A stretch of 64,000 nucleotides of DNA from Symbiodinium microadriaticum. Its lineage: Eukaryota > Sar > Dinophyceae > Suessiales > Symbiodiniaceae. The position numbers were made by a program, and so were the translations under genes. The notes under the pieces were generated by a model that did not search any database, was not told the origin of the DNA, and saw only the letters and a list, made by a program, of their open reading frames with translations. The stretch spans positions 109,210 through 173,209 of the forward strand of contig LSRX01000803.1 in assembly GCA_001939145.1 (NCBI GenBank), in the 5' to 3' direction. Position 1 is the first letter of the stretch. The number at the start of each line of letters is the position of its first letter. Shown in pieces: positions 13,201-25,680 of this stretch.

Positions 13201-15380
13201 TTTCAAGGCTACTGAATCCTTTGACAGCGAGACCATATCGAGTGCCACAGGTAAATGCTGGAGGAATCGCTGCGATGGTCGATTTCGTAAATGAAGCTCG
13301 TGGGAACTGCAGCAGCTCGCCTGCTACCAGTAGTATGCTACCGGCGCTGTCCTTGCTAGCAAGCCCAAGAAATATTGATGATTGTCATAAGGATTGCCGG
13401 GCATCATGACCTTGGGCCGCTTGTCTGGACATCAGGGTCAGAAGAGGCAATCGAGTGTTGCCCATGTCGTCCAGGCTATGTTGCCGCTTTCTCCGAGACG
13501 CTGGCATTGGCCGTGGTCCCACGAACGCAGAATGGTTCCAGTCAAATAAGTTGTAAAAATGGGTTTGGGCTGATATTCCCGTGAATTGCACACAGGCTCC
13601 GTGCTGTTTTTCGGGGTCATAAGCTACAAACATTGTAAGAGTGGTGGGCCGGTGCGCTTTTCTGTATCCTTCTTTGCAGCCAGCGTCTGCCGGTGAAGCC
13701 AAGCTCAGGTGGTTTCGAAAGGAGTCCCTCCCTTAAAGGATGCGCTCATCAGCGAACCGGAGGACGACTTGCATCCTGTGACAGGTCACGAGAGAGCTAC
13801 CTACCCGGTTCGGTCTTTGCCTGCAGGATCATGTCAAGGCGGCGGCCGCGTGGTCACTGGGGCAGATAGGCAAGTACTATCACGTAACTGCATTGCATGC
13901 CAAGTTCATGTTGCATCCTCCTTGCAGCTCGCTGTAGCATTCGTTCGACTCTTTCCGAGATGCCTCTTCTGAGAGGCCGTCACTCCCCGGATCATGCGAG
14001 GGCATTGGCCGAGGCGGATGTGCTGCGGAGGCTATCTCACACTGGGAAATTCTTGCGCGGAACTTTGGGAATGAGAAGATATGCACATGCCCAGCCATGT
14101 TGCAGGATGCTTGCTGTGTACCTTCACCAGGAGCTGTCAGTGCACGAAGGCATACAGGCTTCAGGTGGAAGCTTGTTTGTCTTGGGACATCGCCGGCGTG
14201 GGTTCGCTGTGAGACGGGATCCTGTGATGTGCTCATCCCCGGCCCCGAGTTAAGTTGGGTTTGCCTTTGCGTTTGTTCGAGAGATCGGCGAAGCTGTGAG
14301 CATCTGCGTTTGCGCTACGCCTCCTGATATGCTGGCCTGCTGTTGCGCGCCCTTGCATAGCGAGATCCTAGAGGATGGCACGGCAGACAGAGAGCCCTCC
14401 TCAAGCCCAGTGGAAGAAGAGAAACAGTGTGAGAGTGGTGACGCATTGCACCGTATGAAGTTGGTTGTTGGGGTCAGAAGGTCAGAAAGTAAGTCCACCT
14501 AGCCGGCAGGACTCGAGTGAGGATCTGCAGATCAAGACCAAGCGTGCGCTGAAGCTTTGCTGAGCTTCAAGTGTTGATGGCTCTGATCGCATGCCAAGGC
14601 TACAGGCTGCGTATCTAAAGGGTGAGAAAACAGCTCTTCGACTCACACGTCATTCGCCCCAGAAGAGCTGGGTCCAGGCAGAGGATGCTTGGAGAGTTTG
14701 CCGGCCCAGGAAGAGCATCATCCAGAAGTGTACGCACCTGCCAGCTCTCGAGCCGCTTATCGACTCTCCACCGAACATCTTGAAGTGCCTTTCTGCAAGC
14801 ATCATTGTACTGCAGATTCAGAAAGCTGGGAATTTCTTCAGGATGCTGTGTTGTAAATGTCGCCGAGGTATGTCATCCAGCAATTTGCTAAAGTCTTGCC
14901 CAACGACATAGACGCCCGGCGGGCTTTCGTGCAATCCGGCAGCCTGCAGAAGGTGCAGGAGGCTCCGTCATGCACTGCCATGGTAGTCCTCTGCAGTCCT
15001 TCCAGTGCCGGTCCCATGAGGTTGGTGCAGAAACAGGGTCCAAGCTGCAGGCCGAGCCTAGTGGATTTCGCGCACTTAAAGAATGGAAGTTTGTGGGGGC
15101 CGAGTGTCAGGCTCGCACATGTCTGGCTGGACTTGCACTGTGCCTAATCAATTACGAAGATGTAGTGATGCAGCTTTGACTTCATCCGAGAATCCGATTC
15201 GGAGGATTTCATCGACTCCATCAACATGCTCTATCCTCCAGAGATCGTACAGTATTACTCTCCGAACTACGTCGCGTCCTCGTGGGCGCACGAGGTGCAT
15301 GAGTTTCGAGTTTGCATCTGGCTGGGCCTCAGGCGGACAAGCTGCTGTCTAAGATGGAGGAGTTCAATCCGAGTGGTTAA
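10239..15380 (+). CDS. SPAG6: SPAG6/PF16 axonemal central-apparatus armadillo protein, 29 exons
   Basis: Exons: 10239-10280, 10336-10379, 10433-10483, 10544-10570, 10644-10710, 10759-10813, 11437-11504, 11567-11614, 11664-11714, 11774-11848, 11934-11969, 12030-12110, 12246-12317, 12429-12502, 12872-12903, 13130-13170, 13251-13299, 13392-13415, 13475-13515, 13709-13762, 13827-13869, 13976-14027, 14106-14130, 14510-14550, 14710-14784, 14868-14961, 15021-15050, 15205-15270, 15333-15380. They sum to 1506 bases (501 residues plus TAA), in phase throughout and close to the roughly 509 residues of animal SPAG6. Conserved blocks appear in family order: MSRAVLQVFEEYQKARVTFV, YKKAAAFVLRAVAKHSP, EAAAWALGYIARHSKDLAQ, ALSDISKHSPQLAQLVVDAG, VDLAEVVVESEIFPTILHCL, LPGIMTLGYVAAFSE, YPPEIVQYYSPNY. 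SPAG6/PF16 packs armadillo repeats and stabilises the C1 central-pair microtubule of motile flagella. Donors are 8 GT, 14 GC and 6 GA; every acceptor is AG followed by G. Exact junctions may shift by one base because both intron and next exon begin with G. Confidence 0.95.
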
Positions 15381-16929
15381 AGGCTTGTCATGGCAATTGG
15401 AAATGAGATGCAGTGAGGGTCCATCTTCAGTGAGACGGTTTCAGGTATTGGATCACGGATGGTTAGGCTCGCTGCCTTCACGCATTCTGATCGGTAACTT
15501 AACTTCCTGTAAAGACCCCTTTGGCTACAGTACCTGTAGCTTTTTTTTGACCATCTTGACCATGTTTCTGGGCCTGCGGTGCTCAGGGGACACAGCTTTC
15601 GCTTCGTCCTGGCCGTTTGCCCGTCCGAAGCACCTGACAGCTCCGGAAAGAAAGCCGAGTAAGAAAGAACGAATGTGTGCACATGGCTCATGGCCTGTCC
15701 ATTTCTTTGCGGGGCAAGAAGCAGAGCATAATTACCCATGGAGGGTACAATTCGTGAGTGCAACGGTGATACGTGGTGCATGTGCCTGAATTCAAGCCGT
15801 TTTGTGATACATGTGGAGCCACTGACTGCTCCAGAGAGCACAATGCTCCTTGTTCATTTTAAGAACCGATTCTGAGCTTCATGCTCCTCGCCAAAGCTGT
15901 AGGGGTGCTTTGGGCACAGTTTGGGCAGAATCGTCACAGACTCGCGAATCCTCGGCGCTGGCATGAAGTTCCAAGGATAAGTCTGCGGCAGCTGCAGCTG
16001 CCCCGGGACTCAAAGATTCCTTGGTTCCACGAGCCCGTTATCACCGGGCTGCTGAAACTCATAGGACTAGGAGGTGCTGCACCGAGGTCACCTCGGAGTG
16101 CAGTAGGTAGGAAGCTGATCCTAAGCATAGCTTGGACCCAGCGATGAGGCGTTGCCCTCCGTGAACACGTGAGGCGACGTATTCAATCTCAAGCGCTGCC
16201 TCTAAGGCACGCTGCCAGGAGTCTCACTGCTCGAAATTGGGCGAAAAAGCCAATGCTTTCGCAGCGCTGGCTCGGCCCGATGCGCTCTAAAGGCGAGAGA
16301 AGGGCTGCACCGCTACCGCAGTTGCGGAGTTCGAACCCGCTTAGGCCGGACATGCTGTTCATCAATGCAATTGTTTCGGCCTCAGTGGCGAATTGAAAAG
16401 GGGAGAAGAGAGTGGGAAGTAAAACCTTTCAGGGTCGAGGTTGCTAGGCAGGGTCGGAGTGCTCACACACAGCGAGGAATCAGCGAGGAATCCTTGTCCG
16501 AACTTTCTGACACACTAGGCATCACCTGAGCGAAGTACCCGAAGCCCGAAGCCTTGGCCCGGCCTTTCGCAGGCCCCGACTGGCAAGCTCGGCGCCTGGA
16601 ACGAGGAGTTCTCTTTCGCAAAGGCAGCTGGGCGGCATCACCACATTACGAGAGTGCCGGCTGGCTCTGAATGGCCTTCGGCTGCGAATCCCTTTCCCCT
16701 GCAGGTGCAGCCGTGCGATTATGTCGCTGAGGTCAACGGCGTGCCAGGGCTCAAGGCCACAGATAAACAACACATTCCAGAGAGACCCTATGGGGCCGAC
16801 AGGGTTTGACAGAGTTTGGTTGCTGCTAGCAGGCACATATGTGACTCAATGCAGTCCCTGGTCAGCCCCGACGTGGCTCGAGTTGGCGTGTAAGCTCCAA
16901 TCAGAGACCGAACCCCCGTTTCAAGAGCC
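15381..16929. other. Intergenic, no gene seen
   Basis: No conserved protein block is visible on either strand. A run of eight T at about 15541-15548 follows SPAG6 and may lie in its 3' UTR. The tRNA-B-box-like gttcgaaccc near 16329 has no A box or cloverleaf. Confidence 0.6.
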
Positions 16930-18250
16930 ATGCGGTCAGTCTGCATCGTGCTCGGGCTTGTAGTGGCACTTGGCAACTCGTTACAGGAAACACCTGAGGA
17001 CAATGATGGCCAGTGCCTCTTGTCAAAGAAGCGAGTTGCTCGCATGCCGAATGTCGATATGTTAGCCAGCAGCGTGCACTCGAAAGCCAGGGCCCAGCAC
17101 ACATCGGTACTTCAGAAAGGTGCAGAAAGGTCAGACCCACTGGACCGCATCGATTGGGACCAGCAGCTTCATGAATACAGGATGGTCGCCGACGACGTTG
17201 CACCTGTGGACAAGAAGAATCGATGTCCCCTTCGCAGGATGGATGCTCAGAAGGTTCGCGATGAGGAGCTGGATAATCTTGACAAGCCCGCGATTTTGAC
17301 AAATGTTTTCGACCCCAATGAGCATTGGACCTCAGACCTCTCGAAGGTGGGGCTATGCAAAGTAGGTCGGCAGGCCGGGCAGATTAGTGAACTTGTCCGC
17401 AGGCCGAGCTGCTTGACCGCTACGGAGACTTTGAGTTGTATGATTCGGCCTTCGACCATTTGGGTGCCGGTGCCTTCCTCCGGGACCATATCGATGATGT
17501 GGAAACCGTTGAGGATGCTACCAAAGCCAACCAGCCCGGCAACCTGATCTTCTTCGAGGACGAGGTGCCCTGCTGTCATTGGTTGCTTGAGGGTTCCGTG
17601 GCTGCTTTGGGTGCCTCTCAGGTGGCGGACAAGATGGTCACCAAAATCCTCAAGTCTGTGACGGAGAATCTCCCTGAAGACTCGCGCTACGTGGTTTTGC
17701 CGAAGGAGCCGCCGCGCCTGCGCATTGCAGTTTGGGTCCCCTGCAGATGTCGTGAACGCAAGGACACCGAGGGCACCTGGGAGAACCGCGGTGTTTCCTT
17801 CGGGCACCGAGGCCCGGGCCTAAGCCGCCTAAGCCTGTAGAAAGCTCAGCTCCAAGTGCACAGAGCTAAGGCCAGTGGAACCAGATGCACATCCACAACC
17901 GCTTCATCTTCACACAGATTCTAGGAAGCAAAGGTTGGGTCATGTCACCGGCCCAGGCATTCCCGGAGGATGCCGAAGATCGCCATTCAGTCATTCCCAT
18001 AACTCACCCGGCAATGTGCAGTCCCTTTTTCAAGCGCGACCAGAAGCATAGCTATGCCCCGCACAAGCTGGGAGTGGAAGACTACATCCAGAACCAAACA
18101 GAGGCAGGTGTCGAGTGCGTGCTTCACGCAGGAGAGGCTCTGTATGTTCCCGGCCACACCTATGACCTAAGCTGGTGGCATGGAACCTGTGATTTGGGTG
18201 ACTGGAATGCTGGGGTCACTTCCATATTCCACACTCGGGGCAAGCGCTGA
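16930..18250 (+). CDS. Secreted JmjC/cupin-8-like protein, five exons
   Basis: Exons 16930-17346, 17403-17564, 17622-17729, 17772-17811 and 17871-18250 join in phase to 368 residues plus TGA. The N-terminus MRSVCIVLGLVVALGNSLQ is a classic signal peptide. The middle has KPAILTNVFDPNEHW, like the 'kPvvirg' start of JmjC proteins. The cupin core has GTWENRGVSFGHRG, then MHIHNRFIFTQILGSKGWVM (metal-site His region and G-K-W strand), and near the C-terminus GEALYVPG...WWHGTC, matching the family's 'GD.lyvP.gWWH' distal His strand. The usual HxD/E metal pair reads HIH here, and six residues (HTYDLS) split PG from WWH. JmjC/cupin-8 proteins are usually Fe(II)/2-oxoglutarate hydroxylases; whether this one is active is uncertain. 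The 57-base intron at 17565-17621 is also open in frame, so retention is possible. Confidence 0.75.
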
Positions 18251-20106
18251 GCTTGGGTTCCTGGCACGGCACCCATGCAAAGTGAGCTCGTCTCCTGCGG
18301 CCGAGTCATGTTAAGAGGTCGGCCTCCGGCCGGTCTCTTGTTTTATCTTAAAGCAGAGTTGCAAGGCAAAGTGCCATGCAGCTCTGGCGACATCCTGAAG
18401 GGATTCTGGCAAAAAGTAGAAGTCTGGCATTTCCGCAGGTCTTCCCTGAAGCAGCCCTCCGTTTTCACTGCGGGAACATAAGGCATTTTTAATTTAGTGG
18501 TTCTCGGCGCGGCGGGGGCTCAGGCTTCGGGCTCTACTTCGGGACTCGTTCTGCTTCCACTTGGGCTTCAGGACATGTCCCAGGAGCTCCAGAAGCGTGC
18601 GGCGGTGCGTCTCCGGATTCTGCGCTTCCCGCCGGTCTTTGAGGCCTATCGTAGTCTGAGTCAGACTGATGCCATCTTGTCGCGAGATGCTCTCTGCCTC
18701 TGGACTCTCGGTCACCTTCAGAGCCTTTCGCAGGTCAAGCTGCCAGCTGGGCAGGAGGCCACAGTATCTTCAAACGCTGGGAGTCGCTTGAAGCGCCAGA
18801 TCAGTGCCGTCCCTCTCAGTGCAGCCTCAATGCTTCCTTAGGAGTGTTTGCCCGATTTTTTTCCGAGTTGACGCCAATCTGTCAAATAAGCTTGTTGCAG
18901 GCCCCGGGACGAGTGGTCGGCCTGAAGCTGACCTGGCCTGTTTAGGTTCTCAAAAAACTCTGAGTGGCCCACGGCATGCGTCACGTGTCCTGGAGCGTTT
19001 GTCAAATCTGTTTTGGCCAGGTATGACCCTCCGATGAATGACAGGGACACGGGCTTGACGATCAAAGATATAGTGCCTCCAGAGCCCAACTCTGCCGGTC
19101 TTGCACTTTTGTGGAAGTATTAGGTCCCATGAGGGCGACGAGGGTTGCAGCTGGGGAAATGCTTGCTCGAAAGGTACCAGACAGCCGCATGGATCACCAC
19201 AACAGGAGCTGCATTGAGTTTGGACCTTACTCCCGTAACGCGTTGTCCGACTCAACCTTCAGTGGTTGAATGCCGTGCAGGGGGAGCCGCTTCCACTTGG
19301 TGGTGACGACCGGCTTTCGAATCGAGGGTGCCTGTGCTGCGGTTAATGTAGCCTGCTTTCGGTAAAACGGTTAGTCACTCCACATCGACTAAATAGATGA
19401 GTCGGTGCAGCTGAAGCCAAGCTAGTAAATTAGGGTCCCATCAAGTCACGACCAGGATTCCTGCTCAGCGAAGCCAAGTCTGAAGACGCCCGCATGCCAT
19501 GTTCTCACACTCCCCAAAACCAAGCGCACCCCTCCTATCCGACTCCCCAACACCTCCGACGTGTCGGTCTTTTCAGGAGTGAATGGAGTTCACGGGGCCG
19601 GGCAGAAGCTTCAGCGAGCTCTCCTTGAGGCCAGGCTGTCAGCTTCGCAGATAAAATCCGAGAGTCCGTGCGCGTGTCAAACTTCGCATGAAAGCTGTCT
19701 TTGGCTCGCAGCGCTGCGCTCGCCAAACGTCCTTGTATGCATACCACAACTTGATATTCGAAGCGCGGCACCATGCCACAACATGGAAGACTAGTGCCAC
19801 TGACTGCCACTGCAGACCTGACGTACAGACAGCCCTGGCTGCTTCCTGAACATGCCGTCCTGCCAGCCGGGGGTCTAAGAGATGTTTGCACAGGATTATG
19901 ACATCGATGCCGTTCGACCGCAAATTGGCCAGGGCAGAATCCTTTTCGCTGGGGCCTTCACCGTTAGTCAATCAGTTCCTCAGTGATAAGGCACAAGATT
20001 CACCTGTTGTGAAGCCTCCTTTAAGAGTTGCTTGCAACATGCTTCATGTAGCCGGCTGGAAAGAAGCAGGTTCTTGAACGAGTTGAGGGTCTTGTTGATG
20101 AGTCAC
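18251..20106. other. Intergenic, no gene seen
   Basis: Open frames at 18497-18841 (+) and 18494-18715 (-) overlap and neither has a recognisable domain. The minus frame ends in an Arg/Ser-rich stretch that could mimic an SR tail, but nothing else supports it. The rest is unstructured to my reading. Confidence 0.5.
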
Positions 20107-21261
20107 TCAGGACGAGCTTTCTGGTGATGACCGTGGGCGCTCACCTCGAGGTGCTGCCGGCTACGCCACCCGCGCTGCGGACAACGCCGAGCGCCGCATC
20201 GCGGATGCACCCTTGCTGTGGATTGGGAAGGGAGGGCCGCCCATGGACCCGGACAGGGTTTGATGGATTTTGTGAGCGGGAGCCAGGGTCGAGAGCCAAT
20301 GGACTTCGGGGGTCGTCGCCGCGGCCAAAAGATGGCCCCGTGGATGGGCCAGGCGGGACATAGTTGGAGGTGGCTGAGCTGGCTCAAGGGCTTTCAGAAG
20401 CTTTGTTGATCAGAGGCCTTTGGAGCAGCGCCACCCCAAGAGAAGCCGGAGCTGTCCGGCTTGGACCGGCTTGTGCTGCGTTGCACTTCGACACTTATGT
20501 CGTGATGCACCATGTAACCTGCGCTGCAGATTCTCTACCGCCTGCCTTCGGGCGTGCCGTCGTGGTAATACCTGGCTGCAGGACACCCGCCGGCCCAAGG
20601 AGAAGGTGTCAGAGCTGAGAGACACTTGTTTGCGATGGCTGTTGCCGTTCTCTGTTTAAAAGGGTCTTCAAGCCGGGTTTCTCGTGCTTAGGACTACTCT
20701 TCGCGGCTGTGGAATGCTGGTGGTGCCGTGGCGGCCGGCGCCGAGCCGCCCCCCACTGGGTCAGTAAAACGGAATGCCGTGGAGGCATGGGCAAAAGGGG
20801 CGGATTTAATGCAACGGGGAGCATAGGTTACATCCAGGCCTTGTGGAGCTGTGCAGGACCGGGAGCTCGAGCTCCTGACGGGCAGACAACGCACTCCCGG
20901 GCCTGCAGTCTCAGACTTGCTGTCATCGATGGCAATCCTTCTTGGACCTTGGCTTGAGAACTGAGCTCAGATCTTTAAGGACCGGCGTGCGAGGGCATCA
21001 GGAGGACAAAGAGCCTCGAAACCGCAAGGAGACGGAAAAGAGTTCCGAAAGGAAGGGCAAGTCAGAAAAGACCAAGCAAAAGCATGGCAAAGAGAAAAAA
21101 AAAGAAAAGCACAAGGCGAAAAAACACAAGAAGGACAAAAAGGTGGGCACCTCAAAGTCAGCTCTCCGAGAGCATTCTCCACGTTCTGTGATCAGGTCGC
21201 TTAGCTTGTGTAATCCCTGGAGGGCAAGAAACGAAAGAAGTCAAAAGACAGCTCCTCATAG
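20107..21261 (+). CDS. Lysine-rich, probably nuclear protein (3' part)
   Basis: The two last exons are clear: 21002-21142 (47 codons after AG) and 21223-21261, ending in TAG. They encode a highly basic tail with blocks such as KSEKTKQKHGKEKKKEKHK, KKHKKDKK and GKKRKKSKDSSS, as found in nuclear or nucleolar proteins. Upstream, protein-like pieces that fit the AG|G rule are QDELSGDDRGRSPRGAAG (from about 20107), IGKGGPPMDPDR, GREPMDFGGRRRGQKMAPWM (20288-20352), DTRRPKEK (20582-20605) and GMGKRGGFNATGSI (about 20787-20827). Order and phase of these upstream exons are not proven. Gly/Arg-rich and Lys-rich parts together suggest an RNA-processing or ribosome-biogenesis factor, but I cannot name the family. 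Confidence 0.5.
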
Positions 21262-22405
21262 CAGCGAGGTGAAGGCAGGATGCAAGCCAATGTTTTCTGA
21301 AGTTGGCATTGGCAGCTAGACCAGCTGAGAATTACACGAACAATCTTGTTGGCTGCTGGAGCGACATGTTGCGAAGGTGTCTGCAGCACGTCTGGCATCA
21401 CTTGCAGCGATGTCTTGCCAACGTTGCAGTTGCAACATGTTGCAACCAACCGGACGACACAAGTGAGGACCTGGTAGCTGGTAGCTTGTCCAGCAAGAAC
21501 AGTAAGCGCTTCAGCTTTCTGGAAGCTGGACGGTTTCTGCTACCTGCTGTCTAGCATGCCGTGCTGCATGTACATAGGACCGTGGAGACCAGAATCAAAA
21601 AAAAGGCTCTGTGCAGAGTCGGGGCTCCTGTGGCACTGTAGCAGGAAGAAATCGGGCTAGTCTGAAGTCTACTTTGGCCTAGAGCTTGAGGATGCGAGCA
21701 GGACACCCACCTGTCTGGGCTAGAATATGACGCATGTGAGCTGCTGTGAGCTGCTGTGAGCTCGAGCTGGCAGGCGCGATCTGGGCCTATTCATCTGACG
21801 ATCCGCCGGGTCGGATCCTTGGCGTAGCAGTGGCCCGCGCACAACGAACAAAAATGTCTCGCACAGCGTGTCTGCAAAGCACAGCAAGTCGTGCGACCAG
21901 CTGTCAAAGCCATAAAGCTTCGTCGTTGTCTCACGCCGCGACCAGCTGCGTGTGTGCAGTTGCTCATGCGGTTGCTCTTTCGTGCTTGGAGGTCAACGTT
22001 TACATGCTTCGACACTGACACATGGTAGTTTCAATGATTGGCGTCGCTGTGGTCGTCTTCGTGATGTTCTTTTATATGAGGTTGCAAGTAGCGTAGTGAG
22101 ATTTTGGTGATTTTGACTCACTTCAGAACCAACGGACACTGCAACCAATAGCCAGATTGATGCCACTACGGGGGGAACCGCCCGAAGGGTCGGATATTTG
22201 GGATACAGTAGCGAAGACACAGAAACGGTAGCAAGCATGAAAAGGCAGGACCACGGGGCTGGCGTGAGCTCAAAGCGGTTAGTTAGGTGTCAAGCTGTGT
22301 GTTTTTGGGACGGCGGTTCTCTTCAGGTTTTACGCAGCAGTTGTGGAATCTGGCTTAGGTCGGAGCCCAAACCCGCATCGATGCCACAGGTAGAGCATGA
22401 ACCTC

Positions 22406-22442
22406 CACCCCGCCCCCCCCCACCNCCACCCACCCACCCCCA
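22406..22442. repeat. Poly-C/CCA low-complexity tract with an ambiguous base
   Basis: A cytosine-rich run (cgccccccccccaccnccac and on) includes one N at about base 22424, probably a homopolymer sequencing problem. Confidence 0.85.
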
Positions 22443-25400
22443 AATAGCGGGCATGCGCATGCCAGCCAGAAGCCCTGCCTGCTCAGGTTGACAAGCCTCC
22501 AGCGGCCGGTCTTCCACGGAAGGCTGGATGTGGTGAGGTGGTTTCTTTGACTTCTTTCTCCGGAAACCCTGCGCTTGAATCGTTCGACTGCGCTCGGCTT
22601 CGAGCCGAGAGTGGCGAGGGGCTTCGGACATGAGCCTGTGACATTTGTTGACGGTTGGACTTGGTGGCCATCGATTGGACCAGCTGTGACTTCGGACTCC
22701 TTGGGTGAAACATCTCGCGACCCTGCTGCTGCAAGGCGATGAACCGATTCCGCAATGCGTGCTGGTGCTCAGCATGGATACAGCCTGATACGGTTCACTT
22801 CGATTTGCCACTTCCTCCAAAAGCGCAGTATTCCGATTTTCTGATGTTAGGATGCGAGCCATGTCCGGGGCGCGCCTGGCCGGGATCCCGTCACAGAGTT
22901 GTGTGCATTTCCCGAGTGCCCATCCCAGAAGTCACAGGGTGATGAGCTGGACACCGGAGCAGCCACCCATTCGCTGGCCGAGACTCTCCCAGCAGAGGCC
23001 TGGATGTTTCAGCAAGGGTCCGCATTGTAAGGGGGTTGTTACAGGGCTTGGGACATGCCGGGCTTGCTCTAAGGGGACACGTCAATGATCGTCAATGTGA
23101 TGTTGAACTGGAGCAGATTCAATGCAAGAGTATGTTGCTGCTTGGTCTGTAAGTTGTCTACGCTAGACCGGTCACCGACCCTCAGATCTCCGGATACCTA
23201 AACGGTGCAAGTGCCACCTACAGTGTCCCACAGCGCACCTTGCCCTTGAAATCCTTTGGGTGGGGTTCTGAGTTCCAGCAAACTGTATGCTGTTCGAAAT
23301 CAACACGAAGATCCCCCATCTTTCCTGAGAAGTGAACCCTTGCTGCAGGGTTGGGGCCATGTGCCCATGGCTCGGCTGCTGGACAGCGTGCCCAGACCAG
23401 CTGCTCTGACACGTTGAGTCCAGACTTTGCAGGCTGAGAAAAGGAGACGCTCGCCAACAGGAGCCGCCTCCGAGCATGAATGTCGCCTTGAAACATGTCT
23501 GACCCCTGAAGTGGAGACAGCTCGTTCTTGGCATGGGGTTCCGCAGGAGGCAGCGGCCATCGACAGGCCGCTTGTGTGAATTGTGATTGTGATAGCTTGA
23601 ACGCCTGAGTTCGAGCCAATCAGCGACTATTTGCTGAGTTCGGTGGATTTCGCGGCGACCATGCCACCGGGAGCTATGAGATCGGCAGTCAGGCTCTCCC
23701 GGACACGGGGCGCACAGATTGCACTTACTTGGCGCTTGGGTTTCGGTTTCGACCTTCCTTGCCCTTTGCCTCATGCAAAGGGTTTTTTTGATGATGTCGA
23801 AGCAGATTGTCAGCGTGCACTTCTCGTTTGATGGCTCGAACACTGAACGGATCTGTGGGTCGGACACCGCGTGGGTGCTGTTGGTGCGGGGCTTGTTGTA
23901 TGGCAGTCTCTTGGACAAAGACTGCTGCTCCCCAAGGTACTGAGAGGGCTTCTAGATTCTAGAGGTGCCAGTTTCTTCGATCGTGCTTCTGCTGCATAAT
24001 TTCATGGCTCCGTCTGGTTGCATCCCATCTTGCATTGACCTGAGAAGCCTTTAGCCCGCCAAGCATAGCACTCGAGAAGCAGGCCTGCGGTGGTCAGCAT
24101 GCAACCAACCTCCCTGAAGCAGCACGTTGACAACAGAAGTCTATGGTGATTGTAGCTGGGTCTGGTCAAGCGTCCTGCTGCTTGACATTGCGTTTGGGCC
24201 TGTGTTGCAGGTTCAACAACGTAGAGCCCTCGGACTTGTGGCACAAAGCTGCGGTCGTTGTGATCTGCTCACAGATACGGTCAAGCAAAGCACGACGCCA
24301 ACTGAAAGAGAAATTGCTGTTACTTCGTGCACGAACGCCGCCGTAAAGCCAAGGAGGTGTCTGTGGCAAATGCGGAGCGAGATGTGGTGTTATCCTAAGT
24401 TGGGAGCGAGTTGCTGGGCCAATGGTCTGGGTTGGACCAAGTCAGAGCTGAAATGCAATTGGAAAAAACAGTGCCCTTCAGCTATAAAGGCTGCTTCAAG
24501 TTTTGCCGGCAGCACGGTTGTGTAAGCAGATGTGATGATGTGAAGCAATTTGCGAAGGACTGGAGGGAACGATGCTGTGTTGATGCAGCCTCGAGGTACA
24601 TGGTCCTCTAGGCCTCAACGCGATGATTCACCATGTAACACTAAGTCTCAATTCTCATGAGGTAAGCCCCATGATGTCGGAGATCATGCGCCAGTGCCCA
24701 AAACGGAGCTGCTGTTGGAGAGACCATGAAGCAAGTCCAGGATTGCTTGAGGGCGGGAGAGGCTTTGGTTTGCTGTGCGTTCACTCTCGATCTAGCCTGT
24801 TTCGAGCCTGTTTCGGCACCGGAATGAGTACACCCGTACTTTGCAGTTCATGTCGACGCTGCACCTGCGTGCAGAAGACTTTGGCACTTGCTGAGACAAC
24901 TTGGACTACGATGATCCCTTCGCGCGCACCGGTATGCTGGGGTCCCGGAAGATGCATAACCAGGAACGCAGGCGTCACGGCTTCAGTTTTGAAACTAAGA
25001 TTTCAACTGTCAATGGAGGGCTGCAAATGTGTTCGTTGCATTTGTATCCGATTTGTATCGTATACATGCTGACGCCACAGAAGCAGTCAGTTCCGGGTTT
25101 GGGCTGCATGGCTCAGGGTCGATTGAACTCAAGGGTGAGACAGCCGGGCCGTAAGAAGTGGGATAGCTGCAGCAATAGCATTTGCAGCACTTCAGAACAG
25201 CAGCCACGCCTTTAAGCCCTAAGGTTCAACCTTTGGTACGCACATGTAACACGCACAACACATGCTGGCATGAGTGCCGAGGTGATTCTTGTCGAGTAAA
25301 GTGTGCTCGCCAAGCCGTTTGGACGAGACATTTGCGACTTGCAGTTTTTTTGTTAAGGCGCCTTCTCTTCCCTTGGCCAGCTAGAAAAAACTACGTTTGT

Positions 25401-25580
25401 CGATGTAGCGCGGCACTCCAAATGCTTGGCCGACGCTGTCCCCCAGCGCCATGGCCTCCACACCAGCGACCGTGTTGTTCAACGTTTATTGCAAGTGACT
25501 CTAGAAAACAGTGCTTAGACGGATGATGTGAAAAGTTTTGGCAGTTCCTCTCCAGTCCAGCAGTAGCCGCAATAGTAACA

Positions 25581-25680
25581 GGAGGAGGAGGAGGAGGAGA
25601 CGGAGGAGGAGGAAGAGGTGGCGGGGAGGCTGAGGAGGATGAGCAGGAGGAGGCAGGTGGCAGGAGGGGAGGAATTAGTT
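25581..25680. repeat. Purine-rich GGA repeat
   Basis: Repeated GGA/GAG triplets give a nearly all-purine strand of about 100 bases. Overlapping ORFs coding poly-Pro/Ser (-) or Arg/Gly (+) are repeat artefacts. Confidence 0.9.

Noticed and set aside
16280..16355. Possible tRNA from gttcgaaccc B-box-like sequence
   Set aside because: No A box at the right distance and no acceptor stem pairing.
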